Made by a program: the position numbers and the translations under genes. Under the pieces are notes generated by a model. It did not search any database and was not told the DNA's origin. It saw nothing but the letters and a program-made list of their open reading frames with translations. A stretch of DNA of 64,000 nt, from contig NZ_LBNQ01000023.1 of assembly GCF_001005215.1 (NCBI RefSeq), forward strand, positions 124,001 to 188,000, written 5' to 3'. Of the stretch, positions 1-8,512 are shown piece after piece (position 1 is the first letter of the stretch; the number at the start of each line of letters is the position of its first letter). Origin of the DNA: Lampropedia cohaerens (GTDB taxonomy: Bacteria; Pseudomonadota; Gammaproteobacteria; Burkholderiales; Burkholderiaceae_C).

Positions 1-1056
1 CTAGAGCCGCCAGCGGACATCTGGGAGCGTATGCGACGTGGCTTCGCGATGCCGGACTTTGACAGTGCGCTAGTGCTGGAGCGGCAGGACTGGTGTGCAC
101 AGCGCCCCACCGCGTTGCTGCGCATGACCGAGCAGGCGCGCAAGTATCTGTTCTACATCGTCGAGGAGCTGGAGCTGCGCGGCATGCCTACGGAGCTGGC
201 ACTGCTGCCGTTCGTGGAGAGCGCCTACAATCCCGCCGCCGTCTCGAGTGCGAAAGCTGCAGGCATGTGGCAGTTCATGCCGGCGACGGGAACCTATTTC
301 GATCTGACCCAGAACGCCTTTCGCGATGACCGGCGCGATGTGCTGGCCTCGACACGGGCAGCGCTCGATTATCTGCAGCGCCTGCATCGAATGTTCGGTG
401 ACTGGCATCTTGCGCTGGCTGCCTACAACTGGGGTGAGGGCAATGTGGGGCGCGCGCGGGCGTTCAATCAAAACCAGGGTCGCCCGACGGGCTACATGGA
501 TCTAGTCATGCCCGAGGAGACCCGCTGGTACGTGCCGAAGTTCCAGGCACTGAAGAACATCGTGCGCGATCCTGCCGCATTCGGAGTGCAGCTGGCCGAG
601 ATCGGCAACCATCCCTATTTCGACGTGGTGCCGATTGCGCGGGATATTGACGTGGCACTCGCTGCCAGGCTGGCGGGCATCAGCGAGGAGGATTTCAGGC
701 AGCTCAACCCATCGCACAAGGGCCCGGTGATCTTTGCGGCGGTAACGCAGGGGGTTTTGCTGCCGTGGGACAACGCGCGAATCTTCGCGCAGAAACTTGC
801 CGATCAGCAGGATGAGCGCCTGTCAAGCTGGACGGTGTGGCAGGTGCCCAGGCGCATGGCGGTGGCGGAAGTTGCCAGGCGCGTCGGCGCCGGCGAGCGT
901 GCCGTGCTGACGGCTAACGCAATCCCCCGCGGCATGCTGGTTGATGCCGGCTCGACGCTGCTGGTGCCGCGCTCGCCGCAAGCGCAGGGCAATGCCCCGG
1001 CACATCTGGTGCAGCGTGGCCATGTGCGGCTGGTCAAGGCCTCGCGTGAGCGGTAG
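1..1056 (+). CDS. mltD: Membrane-bound lytic murein transglycosylase D, 5'-truncated by the window edge
   Basis: The reading frame is open from base 1, so the N-terminus with its expected signal peptide or lipobox lies outside the window. The protein cleaves the glycan strand of peptidoglycan between MurNAc and GlcNAc in the periplasm, releasing 1,6-anhydro-muropeptides. The SLT domain is clear: LPFVESAYNP carries the catalytic glutamate, followed by GMWQFMP, DDRRDV and ALAAYNWGEGNV, then the MltD-type YVPKFQALKNI stretch. The last 70 or so residues (SSWTVWQVPRRM to TLLVPR) resemble a single degenerate LysM peptidoglycan-binding repeat, whereas many MltD proteins have two or more. An internal ATG at position 31 is not the start, because conserved MltD sequence (PPADIWERM) lies before it. 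Confidence 0.93.
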   Translation, partial: LEPPADIWERMRRGFAMPDFDSALVLERQDWCAQRPTALLRMTEQARKYLFYIVEELELRGMPTELALLPFVESAYNPAAVSSAKAAGMWQFMPATGTYFDLTQNAFRDDRRDVLASTRAALDYLQRLHRMFGDWHLALAAYNWGEGNVGRARAFNQNQGRPTGYMDLVMPEETRWYVPKFQALKNIVRDPAAFGVQLAEIGNHPYFDVVPIARDIDVALAARLAGISEEDFRQLNPSHKGPVIFAAVTQGVLLPWDNARIFAQKLADQQDERLSSWTVWQVPRRMAVAEVARRVGAGERAVLTANAIPRGMLVDAGSTLLVPRSPQAQGNAPAHLVQRGHVRLVKASRER

Positions 1057-1101
1057 CGCTGCCGCGGTCAGCGCGCGCCAGGGTGCCTGCAAGGCGGCGT
1101 G

Positions 1102-1569
1102 TCAGCCCATCTGGGACTGGAGGTAATTCTCCAGGCCAATCTTCTCGATCAGGCCAAGCTGCTGCTCCAGCCAGTAGGCATGGTCTTCCTCGGTATCGAT
1201 CAGCTGGCGCAGCAGCATGTCGCGCGAGACGTAGTCGCCGTGCTGCTCGCACAGCTTCATGGCCGCGCGCAGGCGATCGCGCACCTCGATCTCGGTGTCC
1301 AGATCCTTGCGCAGCATCTCGGGCACCGTGTCGCCCGGCGTGAATGGCAGAGGGCGCATGTCGGGCTTGCCTTCCAGCAGGAAGATGCGGCGCATGATGT
1401 CGTCGGCATGCTGGGTTTCCTCCTCCATCTCATGGTTGAGGCGTTCGTACAACTTCTTTAGGCCGAGATCGTCATAGCGGCGCGAGTGGTAGAAGTACTG
1501 GTCGCGCGCGGCCAGTTCGCCACGCAGCAGCTCGACAAGGGTGTCAATGACTTGTGGGTCGCCTTTCAT
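1102..1569 (-). CDS. bfr: Bacterioferritin, probably a non-heme-ligating subunit
   Basis: This is a 155-residue ferritin-like four-helix-bundle protein that oxidises Fe(II) and stores iron as a cytoplasmic 24-mer. It aligns along its whole length with E. coli Bfr (MKGD start, [20 protein letters not shown]). The ferroxidase ligands are all present: E18, E51, H54, E93, E127 and H130. The residue matching the E. coli heme ligand Met52 is Thr52 (context EEETQHAD), so this subunit should not ligate heme in the usual way. The ATG at 1569 was chosen because it gives the canonical N-terminus and has an AAGGA-like ribosome site upstream; a longer frame to 1617 is not conserved. No bfd gene lies beside it. 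Confidence 0.93.
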   Translation of the reverse strand: MKGDPQVIDTLVELLRGELAARDQYFYHSRRYDDLGLKKLYERLNHEMEEETQHADDIMRRIFLLEGKPDMRPLPFTPGDTVPEMLRKDLDTEIEVRDRLRAAMKLCEQHGDYVSRDMLLRQLIDTEEDHAYWLEQQLGLIEKIGLENYLQSQMG

Positions 1570-1760
1570 GGAGGTGTTCCTTTCGATGGGCGTGCGCGCC
1601 GCAGCCTGGTGCTGCAACGGTCAAGTTGGTGCAAGTATGCGCGCTGTCGGCGCCGCTTCCAAGCCTTGTCCCTGCTGCGCCGCTCTGCATGCAGATGGCT
1701 ATGCAAAGGCAGCTGATAAGCGTTCCCGTTGGGGCGCAGCCTGCATGCACTGGCCGCTCC

Positions 1761-1766
1761 TATAAT
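1761..1766 (+). promoter_or_regulatory. Candidate -10 box upstream of ispB
   Basis: A perfect TATAAT lies 64 bases before the ispB start. No convincing -35 hexamer is placed 16–18 bases upstream, so this is only a candidate sigma-70 promoter. Confidence 0.35.
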
Positions 1767-1829
1767 GGCCGCTTTGCCAGATGCAGCGCCTTGCCTGTTT
1801 GTCCGGCGCCCTCTTCGTGATTTTTCCCC

Positions 1830-2801
1830 ATGACTCGCAACGACCAAGGACTGACATTGATTGCCCGCGACATGCAGGCCGTCGATGCGGTCATCGACGC
1901 TCGTCTGACGACCAGTGTGCCACTGATCGGTCAGGTAGCGCGCTACATCATCAGCGCGGGCGGCAAGCGCCTGCGTCCGGCCATGCTGCTGCTGGTGGCC
2001 AATGCGTTGGGCTATCAAGGGCGCTTTCACCACGAGATGGCGGCCGTGATGGAGTTCATCCATACGGCCACGCTGCTGCATGACGATGTGGTCGATGAGT
2101 CCACGCTGCGACGCGGTCGGCCCACGGCCAACGAAAGCTTCGGCAATCCGGCCAGTGTGCTGGTGGGCGATTTCCTGCACTCACGCGCCTTCGAGATGAT
2201 GGTGGAGACCGGCAACCTTCGCGTGATGCAGATCGTGGCGGCGGCGACCAACATCATTGCCGAAGGGGAGGTGCAGCAGCTCATTAACATGCACGATGCC
2301 TCGCTCGACGAGGCAGGCTACCTGCAGGTGATTCGCTCTAAGACGGCCAAGCTGTTCGAAGCCAGCACGCAGGTCGGTGCGGTACTGGCTGGTGCCGATC
2401 CTGATAGGGAGGCGGCTGCCGCCACGTACGGGCAGGCGCTGGGCGTGGCATTTCAGATCATCGATGACGTGCTTGATTACGACGGCTCAGCCGATGAGAT
2501 GGGCAAGAATGTGGGCGACGACCTGCGCGAAGGCAAGGCAACGTTGCCGCTGATCGTGGCCATGCAGCGGGGCACGGCCGAGCAGGCAGCGGTAGTGCGT
2601 GGCGCCATCGAGCAAGGGTCGACCGAGCAATTGGCCGATGTCATCGCCATCGTGCGTGAGACGGGCGCGATCGAGCAGGCCCGACACGCCGCGCAGACCG
2701 AGGCGCAGCGCGGCCTGGATGCCATCGCGATCTTTCCGGATAACGCCTATACCGGCGTACTGCGCAGCCTGCCGCAGCAGCTGCTGACGCGCCGCAGCTG
2801 A
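1830..2801 (+). CDS. ispB: Octaprenyl (polyprenyl) diphosphate synthase
   Basis: This 323-residue trans-polyprenyl diphosphate synthase elongates farnesyl diphosphate with isopentenyl diphosphate to make the ubiquinone side chain. Both aspartate-rich Mg-binding motifs are present: DDVVD at residues 85–89 with the following RRGRPT, and DDVLDY near residue 212, followed by GKNVGDDLREGKATLPLI. The GGKRLRP substrate-binding motif sits near residue 44. The length is that of the family. The usual betaproteobacterial neighbours rplU–rpmA–obg are not seen here. The ATG at 1830 has only a weak ribosome site, but the next in-frame Met would remove conserved N-terminal sequence. Confidence 0.95.
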   Translation: MTRNDQGLTLIARDMQAVDAVIDARLTTSVPLIGQVARYIISAGGKRLRPAMLLLVANALGYQGRFHHEMAAVMEFIHTATLLHDDVVDESTLRRGRPTANESFGNPASVLVGDFLHSRAFEMMVETGNLRVMQIVAAATNIIAEGEVQQLINMHDASLDEAGYLQVIRSKTAKLFEASTQVGAVLAGADPDREAAAATYGQALGVAFQIIDDVLDYDGSADEMGKNVGDDLREGKATLPLIVAMQRGTAEQAAVVRGAIEQGSTEQLADVIAIVRETGAIEQARHAAQTEAQRGLDAIAIFPDNAYTGVLRSLPQQLLTRRS

Positions 2802-3115
2802 GCAGCTGCCCTCGGCTTGCGTAGCCTGGATTCGCACGGCGGCGTGTTCTGCCAGTGCGCCGAGTCCGCCCGCCTGGTTTGGCGCTGGCGCATTTTCCTG
2901 TTGGGAATGCCGCCCGAGAACGCGCCGGGCAGCATGGTCCCTCTTGTGAGCACGCCCAGCCTGGCTGTGCCAGGCACCCTGCGCGCCACGTCTTCCCGGC
3001 CCTGCGTGGTGCGAAAAGGCTTTGAACTATTGCAAACGCCGTTGCTGACGTTGCCGCAAGGTGTGCAAACGTTGATAATCGCACGAATTCGTTTCTATTG
3101 ATAGGAAATGTAAAA
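2802..3115 (+). other. Intergenic region between ispB and pilT, no gene
   Basis: No reading frame here has convincing coding character, and no tRNA cloverleaf was seen. A short inverted repeat (GCAGCTG-AG-CAGCTGC) overlaps the end of ispB but lacks a T-run. The region presumably carries the pilT promoter. Confidence 0.5.
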
Positions 3116-4159
3116 GTGGATATCACCCAGCTGCTGGCGTTCAGCGTCAAAAACAAGGCTTCCGATCTGCACCTGTCGGCTGGCATGCCGCCGATGATCC
3201 GCGTCAACGGCGATGTGCGTCGCATCAATGTCGAGCCGCTGGACCACCGCGAGGTGTTCTCCATGGTCTACGACATCATGAGCGATTCGCAGCGCAAGAT
3301 CTACGAAGAGTTCCTGGAGGTGGATTTCTCCTTCGAGATCGAGGGGCTGGCACGCTTTCGCGTCAACGCCTTCAACCAGAATCGCGGCGCAGCAGCGGTG
3401 TTTCGGACGATTCCCAGCAAGGTGCTGACGTTGGAGCAACTGCACGCGCCGAAGATCTTTGCCGACCTGGCCCTCAAGCCGCGAGGTCTGGTGCTGGTGA
3501 CCGGACCGACGGGCTCCGGCAAGTCGACCACGCTGGCGGCCATGATCAACCATCTCAACGAGAACGAGTACGGTCACATCCTCACGGTGGAGGACCCGAT
3601 TGAGTTCGTGCACGAGTCCAAGAAGTGCCTGGTCAACCAGCGCGAGGTGGGGCCGATGACGCACTCCTTCACCGCTGCGCTGCGCTCGGCATTGCGGGAG
3701 GACCCGGATGCCATTCTGGTGGGTGAGCTGCGTGATCTGGAAACGATCCGCCTGGCACTGACGGCGGCGGAGACGGGCCACTTGGTGTTTGGCACGCTGC
3801 ATACCTCCAGCGCCGCTAAGACCATCGACCGCATCATTGACGTGTTCCCCGCCGAGGAGAAGGAAATGGTGCGCTCCATGCTGTCGGAGTCGCTGGAGGC
3901 GGTGATCTCACAGACGCTGCTCAAGACCAAGGACGGCGGTGGACGCATCGCCGCACACGAAATCATGCTGGGCACGCCCGCGATCCGCAACCTGATTCGC
4001 GAGGCCAAGGTGGCACAGATGTATTCGACCATCCAGACCAGTCAGTCGCAAGGCATGCAGACGCTCGACCAGAATCTGGTGGAACTGGTACGCCGCAACG
4101 TCATCAGCGCACGCGATGCCCGGCTCAAGGCCAAGATGCCGGAGAACTTCCCGGTCTAG
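3116..4159 (+). CDS. pilT: Type IV pilus retraction ATPase PilT
   Basis: This hexameric AAA-type secretion ATPase disassembles the type IV pilus at the cytoplasmic face of the inner membrane and powers twitching. The Walker A motif GPTGSGKST lies near residues 130–138, followed by the Asp box and Walker B, the His-box GHLVFGTLHTSS, and the C-terminal AIRNLIRE motif specific to PilT. A GTG at 3116, eight bases after AGGAAA, gives VDITQLL and exactly the family length of 347 residues; the TTG at 3098 would add an unconserved leader. A CNB protein gene and pilU follow on the same strand, a common Burkholderiales arrangement. Confidence 0.96.
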   Translation: MDITQLLAFSVKNKASDLHLSAGMPPMIRVNGDVRRINVEPLDHREVFSMVYDIMSDSQRKIYEEFLEVDFSFEIEGLARFRVNAFNQNRGAAAVFRTIPSKVLTLEQLHAPKIFADLALKPRGLVLVTGPTGSGKSTTLAAMINHLNENEYGHILTVEDPIEFVHESKKCLVNQREVGPMTHSFTAALRSALREDPDAILVGELRDLETIRLALTAAETGHLVFGTLHTSSAAKTIDRIIDVFPAEEKEMVRSMLSESLEAVISQTLLKTKDGGGRIAAHEIMLGTPAIRNLIREAKVAQMYSTIQTSQSQGMQTLDQNLVELVRRNVISARDARLKAKMPENFPV

Positions 4160-4192
4160 CCGGGCCTTTCATGCCGCGAAGCGAGCCCTGAG

Positions 4193-4828
4193 ATGTGGTG
4201 GAACAAGCGTCATCGTCCCCCGGCGGCACGGCCACTGCAGCCGCAGCAGCAGCCCCTGCGGCTGAGTGGGGAGTCGCTGCTATTGAGCCAGTTCGATAGC
4301 ACGGGCGATGCCGAACTGCCGGTCGTGCCGTGGCAGCGGCGCGCGCGCAGCCTGGGCGCGAGGCCGCTGCGGCCGGAGCGGGGGCTAGCATTGCTGCAGG
4401 CGGCATGGTCGCATCAGGGACCGTCCCAGCCGTTCGGGCGCGACGACATGGCGGCGCTGGCCCCGTTTCTTCAATTCCAGCAGGTGCCTGCCGAACGCGA
4501 GGTGGTGCAGCAGGGCGAATATGGCGACTTCATGCTGGTGCAGCTCTCCGGGGTGATGGGCGTGGAGCGCCAGGGCGCCGACGGTGCGCCGCAGCGCATG
4601 GCCGAAACGCATGTGGGCGATTTCATCGGCGAGATGTCGCTGCTCGACCAGGGGCAGCGTTTTTCCTCCTGCGTCACGCTCACGACCTGTGATCTGGCGG
4701 TACTCACGCGTGAAGGGCTCGACGGCATGCTGCACAATCAGCCGCAGTTGGCAGCACGGTTGGTGATGCTGCTGGCGCGCAAGCTGTCGGTGCGTCTGCG
4801 CGCCGTCAGTGCCTCGCTGCGTCGGTAA
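4193..4828 (+). CDS. Cyclic nucleotide-binding (CNB) domain protein between pilT and pilU
   Basis: This is a 211-residue protein. Residues about 1–75 are basic, proline- and glutamine-rich and low in complexity. Residues about 80–205 form a CNB/CAP-type beta-barrel (LQFQQVPAEREVVQQGEYGDFMLVQLSG, then HVGDFIGEMSLLDQGQRFSSCVTL, which contains the phosphate-binding-cassette-like GEMSLL…R stretch). There is no helix-turn-helix, kinase or transmembrane segment. Its place 33 bases after pilT and 65 before pilU suggests it tunes retraction in response to a cyclic nucleotide, perhaps cAMP or c-di-GMP; that role is inference. Homologues at this position are common in Comamonadaceae but have no settled function. 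Confidence 0.85.
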   Translation: MWWNKRHRPPAARPLQPQQQPLRLSGESLLLSQFDSTGDAELPVVPWQRRARSLGARPLRPERGLALLQAAWSHQGPSQPFGRDDMAALAPFLQFQQVPAEREVVQQGEYGDFMLVQLSGVMGVERQGADGAPQRMAETHVGDFIGEMSLLDQGQRFSSCVTLTTCDLAVLTREGLDGMLHNQPQLAARLVMLLARKLSVRLRAVSASLRR

Positions 4829-4893
4829 AAACGGGCTCAAGAGACCGCTGCCCACACACCGTACGATTTTTCGACATCAATCAGGAGAGAGCC

Positions 4894-6030
4894 ATGGAGC
4901 GTGATCAGGCCAGCAAATTCATCAACGACTTGCTCCGGTTGATGATCAGTCGCAAGGGCAGTGACTTGTTCATCACGGCCGACTTTCCGCCAGCCATCAA
5001 GGTCGATGGCAAAGTCACCAAGGTCTCCCCGCAGCCGCTGACGCCAGCGCACACGCTGGCCCTGGCGCGCTCCATCATGAGCGACCGGCAGGCCGCCGAG
5101 TTCGAGCGTACCAAGGAAGCCAACTTCGCCATCTCGCCCGCGGGCGTGGGGCGCTTTCGCGTCAACGTCTTCATGCAGCAGGGCCACGTTGGCATGGTGC
5201 TGCGGGTGATCCCGCTGCAGGTGCCCACCATCGACGGTATGGGGCTGCCGCAGGTCCTCAAGGAAGTGTCCATGGCCAAGCGCGGCCTGTGCATCCTGGT
5301 GGGGGCGACAAGCTCGGGCAAGTCCACCTCGCTGGCAGCGATGGTGGACTGGCGCAACGAGAACTCGTTCGGGCATATCGTGACGATCGAGGATCCCGTC
5401 GAATTCGTGCACGCGCACAAGAACTGCGTCATTACCCAGCGCGAGGTTGGGCTGGATACCGAGTCCTGGGAGGCCGCGCTCAAGAACACGCTGCGCCAGG
5501 CGCCGGACGTGATCCTGATGGGCGAAATCCGCGATCGGGAAACCATGGAGCATGCCATCGTCTTCTCAGAGACAGGCCATCTGTGCCTGGCCACCCTGCA
5601 TGCCAACAACGCCAACCAGGCGCTGGACCGCATCATCAACTTCTTTCCCGAGGAGCGCCGTGCCCAGCTGCTGATGGATGTCTCGCTCAACTTGCGCGCC
5701 ATCATTTCGCAGCGGCTGATACCGCGCCAGGACGGCAAGGGCCGCGTGGCGGCCGTGGAGGTGCTGCTGAATACGCCGCGCGTGGCTGACCTGATCTTCA
5801 AGGGCGAGGTTTCCGAAATCAAGGAAGCCATCAAGCAAAGCCGCAACCACGGCATGCAGACCTTTGACCAGGCGCTGTTCGATCTGTTCGAGGCCAACCT
5901 CATCAGCTACGAGGATGCGCTGCGCAATGCCGACTCACTCAACGACCTGCGCCTGCAGATCAAGCTGCAGAGCACACGGGCGCGCAACAGCGATCTGGCC
6001 GCCGGTACCGAACACCTGTCGGTGATCTGA
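4894..6030 (+). CDS. pilU: PilT-like type IV pilus ATPase PilU
   Basis: PilU is the PilT paralogue that assists forceful pilus retraction. This one has 378 residues, with Walker A ATSSGKST, Walker B region DVILMGEIRDRETM, His-box GHLCLATLHANN and AFDQALFDLF-type C-terminal sequence. The start at 4894 is supported by AGGAGAG seven bases upstream. It is more divergent from PilT in the C-terminal tail, which is extended (RARNSDLAAGTEHLSVI), as is typical of PilU. It is probably co-transcribed with pilT and the CNB gene. Confidence 0.96.
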   Translation: MERDQASKFINDLLRLMISRKGSDLFITADFPPAIKVDGKVTKVSPQPLTPAHTLALARSIMSDRQAAEFERTKEANFAISPAGVGRFRVNVFMQQGHVGMVLRVIPLQVPTIDGMGLPQVLKEVSMAKRGLCILVGATSSGKSTSLAAMVDWRNENSFGHIVTIEDPVEFVHAHKNCVITQREVGLDTESWEAALKNTLRQAPDVILMGEIRDRETMEHAIVFSETGHLCLATLHANNANQALDRIINFFPEERRAQLLMDVSLNLRAIISQRLIPRQDGKGRVAAVEVLLNTPRVADLIFKGEVSEIKEAIKQSRNHGMQTFDQALFDLFEANLISYEDALRNADSLNDLRLQIKLQSTRARNSDLAAGTEHLSVI

Positions 6031-6243
6031 CGCGCGGGCCGTTGCCAAGTAGCGTGGCGCACTGCACTCTGCACTGCATTGATCCCGCACGGCGCGTGTA
6101 GAAAAAAAAGTCTGTGGGCAGGTGCATGCCGGACCTTGAATCGCCAGCATGCGGTACCAATTGCTGACAGAATCGGGGTTTTCAATGCTGTTGTTCCGCC
6201 GTGCGAGTTGCAGGGCGGGCTGATTGATCGAGGTGTATATCCC

Positions 6244-7200
6244 ATGAGCGCAGCTTCTCCAGCATCCATTTATCCGCGTGCGTACGAAAGCGTTGCTGCC
6301 AAGCGCGTGGCTTTCATTGGCCTGGGCGTCATGGGCTATCCCATGGCAGGACATCTGGTCGCAGCAGGCCATAGCGTGACCGTTTACAACCGTACTGCCA
6401 GCAAGGCGCAACAGTGGGTCGCCGAGTTCGCGCCTGTTGCGGGTGCCGAGCGCGTGCGCGCAGCAACCACTCCTGCACAGGCAGCGCAAGGGGCGGACAT
6501 CGTATTCAGTTGCGTTGGCAACGATGATGATTTGCGCAGTGTCACCACTGGCGAGCAGGGAGCGTTTGCCGGCATGGCCTCCGGTGCCATCTACGTCGAT
6601 CACACCACTGCTTCTGCCGATGTGGCGCGTGAGTTGTACGCCGTGGCACAGCAGCGCGGGTTGCACTTCGTTGATGCACCGATCTCTGGCGGTCAGGAGG
6701 GCGCGCAAAAGGGGGGGCTCACCGTCATGTGCGGGGGCGATGCGGATGTGTTCGAGCGTGTTGCACCGGTCATTGCAGCCTATGCGCGCGCCTGCGCGCG
6801 GATGGGGCCGGCCGGCGCGGGCCAGTTGACCAAGATGGTCAACCAGATTGCCATTGCGGGCGTCGTGCAGGGTCTGGCCGAGGCCGTTGCATTCGGGCAG
6901 GCTGCAGGGCTGGACATTCCCAAGGTCATCGAGGTCATCAGCAAAGGCGGCGCCCAGAGTTGGCAGATGGAAAATCGCGCGGTTTCCATGGCCGAGGGGC
7001 GTTTTGACTTCGGTTTTGCGGTGGACTGGATGCGCAAGGACCTGGGGCTGGTGCTGCAGGAAGCGCGGCGCAATGGTGCGCAGGTGCCGGTGACGGCACT
7101 GGTTGACCAGTTCTACGCTGAAGTGCAGGCTATCGGTGGCAACCGCTGGGACACCTCCAGCCTGATTGCGCGGCTGCGCAAGCCAGCCAACAAGCACTGA
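6244..7200 (+). CDS. NAD(P)-dependent beta-hydroxyacid dehydrogenase family oxidoreductase
   Basis: This 318-residue member of the 3-hydroxyisobutyrate dehydrogenase / tartronate semialdehyde reductase family has a Rossmann [13 protein letters not shown] motif, the substrate motif [22 protein letters not shown], and the catalytic-lysine region [11 protein letters not shown]. The alpha-helical C-terminal domain follows. The exact substrate cannot be read from sequence; family members oxidise 3-hydroxyisobutyrate, tartronate semialdehyde or L-threonate-type acids. The ATG at 6244 follows GAGG; the longer frame from 6079 has no family counterpart. Downstream of pilU, this gene belongs to the usual Comamonadaceae neighbourhood. 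aroQ follows after 22 bases. Confidence 0.9.
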   Translation: MSAASPASIYPRAYESVAAKRVAFIGLGVMGYPMAGHLVAAGHSVTVYNRTASKAQQWVAEFAPVAGAERVRAATTPAQAAQGADIVFSCVGNDDDLRSVTTGEQGAFAGMASGAIYVDHTTASADVARELYAVAQQRGLHFVDAPISGGQEGAQKGGLTVMCGGDADVFERVAPVIAAYARACARMGPAGAGQLTKMVNQIAIAGVVQGLAEAVAFGQAAGLDIPKVIEVISKGGAQSWQMENRAVSMAEGRFDFGFAVDWMRKDLGLVLQEARRNGAQVPVTALVDQFYAEVQAIGGNRWDTSSLIARLRKPANKH

Positions 7201-7222
7201 GAACGGGCGAGGGACTTCCACC

Positions 7223-7687
7223 ATGCAGGCCAATGCCCCGACACCGCGCACCGTCATCGTGCTCAATGGCCCCAACCTGAATCTGCTCGGCACGCGCGAG
7301 CCCGAGATCTATGGCGCGGCGACGCTGGCCGATGTCGAGGCATTGTGCGCGGAGCGTGCGCGCCAGCACGGACTGCGCGCACTGTGTTACCAGAGCAACA
7401 GCGAGGGTGATCTGGTCAGCTGGATTCATGAGGCTGGGCAATTGTACCGGCAGGGGCAACTGGCGGGCGTGGTGCTCAATGCCGGCGCCTACACCCACAC
7501 CAGCGTTGCCTTGCTCGATGCGATCAAGGGAACGGGCGTGCCGGTGATCGAACTGCACATCAGCAACGTGCATGCGCGTGAGCCGTTTCGCCACCATTCC
7601 TACCTGTCCGCGGCAGCCCGCGCGGTAATGTGTGGTTTCGGTGTGGCAGGCTACGGCTTGGCCATCGATGCCATTGCCGGCTGGTGA
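7223..7687 (+). CDS. aroQ: Type II 3-dehydroquinate dehydratase
   Basis: This enzyme catalyses dehydration of 3-dehydroquinate to 3-dehydroshikimate in the shikimate pathway, as a dodecamer in the cytoplasm. The protein has 154 residues with the type II signature [16 protein letters not shown] (lid Arg and catalytic Tyr), [16 protein letters not shown] and [20 protein letters not shown]. The start at 7223 gives the conserved N-terminus; an upstream extension overlapping the previous gene was rejected. The usual downstream accB–accC genes are absent here. Confidence 0.96.
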   Translation: MQANAPTPRTVIVLNGPNLNLLGTREPEIYGAATLADVEALCAERARQHGLRALCYQSNSEGDLVSWIHEAGQLYRQGQLAGVVLNAGAYTHTSVALLDAIKGTGVPVIELHISNVHAREPFRHHSYLSAAARAVMCGFGVAGYGLAIDAIAGW

Positions 7688-7822
7688 CGTCAGCCTGGGC
7701 GGGCACGCAACGGGGCACTGCGGCGCAGTGTCATTAGGCATCACAGGCACTCTGCTGTCGGGGTATAGTGTGGGCAGACTGCGCAAACGTTTGGGTTGCC
7801 AGTGTTGACAGTTAGGCGAGCC

Positions 7823-8467
7823 ATGACCAACGAGAACGATACTCCCTTTGAAATCCATGTCCACGGTCAGGTATTCGTGCGACCTGACGTGAATTTTTCC
7901 GCCATCGAGGAGGCGCTCAAGCCGATGTGGCGTTACGCCGGTGCCCGTTCGCTGACCGCTGCGGCCGTTGGTTACTATGACGAGGAGCCTGGCATCGAAT
8001 TCGTGGCCCGCGACCATGTGCTGCAGATGTGCTGGACGGTGCGCGGCGATGACGACTTCCGCCAGGTCATCGACGAGGTCTGCATGAATCTCAATGAGCT
8101 GGCCGACCGCGGTTGCGTGATCGAGGTCACCTTCTACGACCGTGCGTTCGACGAGCAGATGGACGAGGAGGACATGTCCGGCCACGAGGATGCCTCGCGC
8201 GACGACTTCTTCCTGCTGTTCGTCGGGCCCACCCCCTCGGCCATCATGCAGGTCCAGCGTGATCTGCTGGTGCAGGATGTGGTGTCCCTGATGGAGCGCC
8301 ACTTCGAGGCCAATGAGCTGACCGGTGTCGTGGCGGAGATTGACCGCCTGTTCACCAACCGCTTCGATGCGCTGGTCAATTCGCTGGAGCTGGGGCGTCC
8401 GCCGCGCGGCGAACCCGGCACGGGCGGCCCCGGCCACGGCCCGCGCAGGCCGCGCCACCTGCACTAG
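7823..8467 (+). CDS. Uncharacterised cytoplasmic protein, 214 aa
   Basis: I do not recognise a characterised family. The protein is soluble and acidic in its central part (DEQMDEEDMSGHEDASRDDF), with no signal peptide, transmembrane segment or metal-binding Cys motif. The tail is Gly/Pro/Arg-rich (RPPRGEPGTGGPGHGP) and likely disordered. The body, from FEIHVHGQVFVRPDVNF to about residue 190, looks well folded with alternating strands and helices. The codon bias matches neighbouring genes and the frame is long, so it is probably real. The start at 7823 was chosen because earlier residues (MPVLTVRRA) look like an untranslated leader. A strong hairpin follows it. Confidence 0.75.
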   Translation: MTNENDTPFEIHVHGQVFVRPDVNFSAIEEALKPMWRYAGARSLTAAAVGYYDEEPGIEFVARDHVLQMCWTVRGDDDFRQVIDEVCMNLNELADRGCVIEVTFYDRAFDEQMDEEDMSGHEDASRDDFFLLFVGPTPSAIMQVQRDLLVQDVVSLMERHFEANELTGVVAEIDRLFTNRFDALVNSLELGRPPRGEPGTGGPGHGPRRPRHLH

Positions 8468-8489
8468 TCAGGTGTGCTGCGCCCGACCT

Positions 8490-8512
8490 TGAAGCGGCCC
8501 TTGGCCGCTTCA
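8490..8512. terminator. Perfect 10-bp hairpin between convergent genes
   Basis: TGAAGCGGCC and its exact complement GGCCGCTTCA flank the loop CTT. It includes the murI stop codon and lies between two convergent genes. Neither side has a good T-run, so bidirectional termination is likely but not proven. Confidence 0.45.

Noticed and set aside
2802-3115. Possible tRNA gene between ispB and pilT
   Set aside because: No acceptor/T-arm pairing or GGTTCGA-type T-loop was found.
5935-7293. 452-codon minus-strand frame
   Set aside because: It is antisense to the hydroxyacid dehydrogenase gene and has no recognisable domain; a product of high GC content.
7688-7822. Acetyl-CoA carboxylase genes expected after aroQ in betaproteobacteria
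   Set aside because: No biotin-carrier motif (AMKM) or biotin carboxylase sequence occurs near; the next gene is an unrelated protein.
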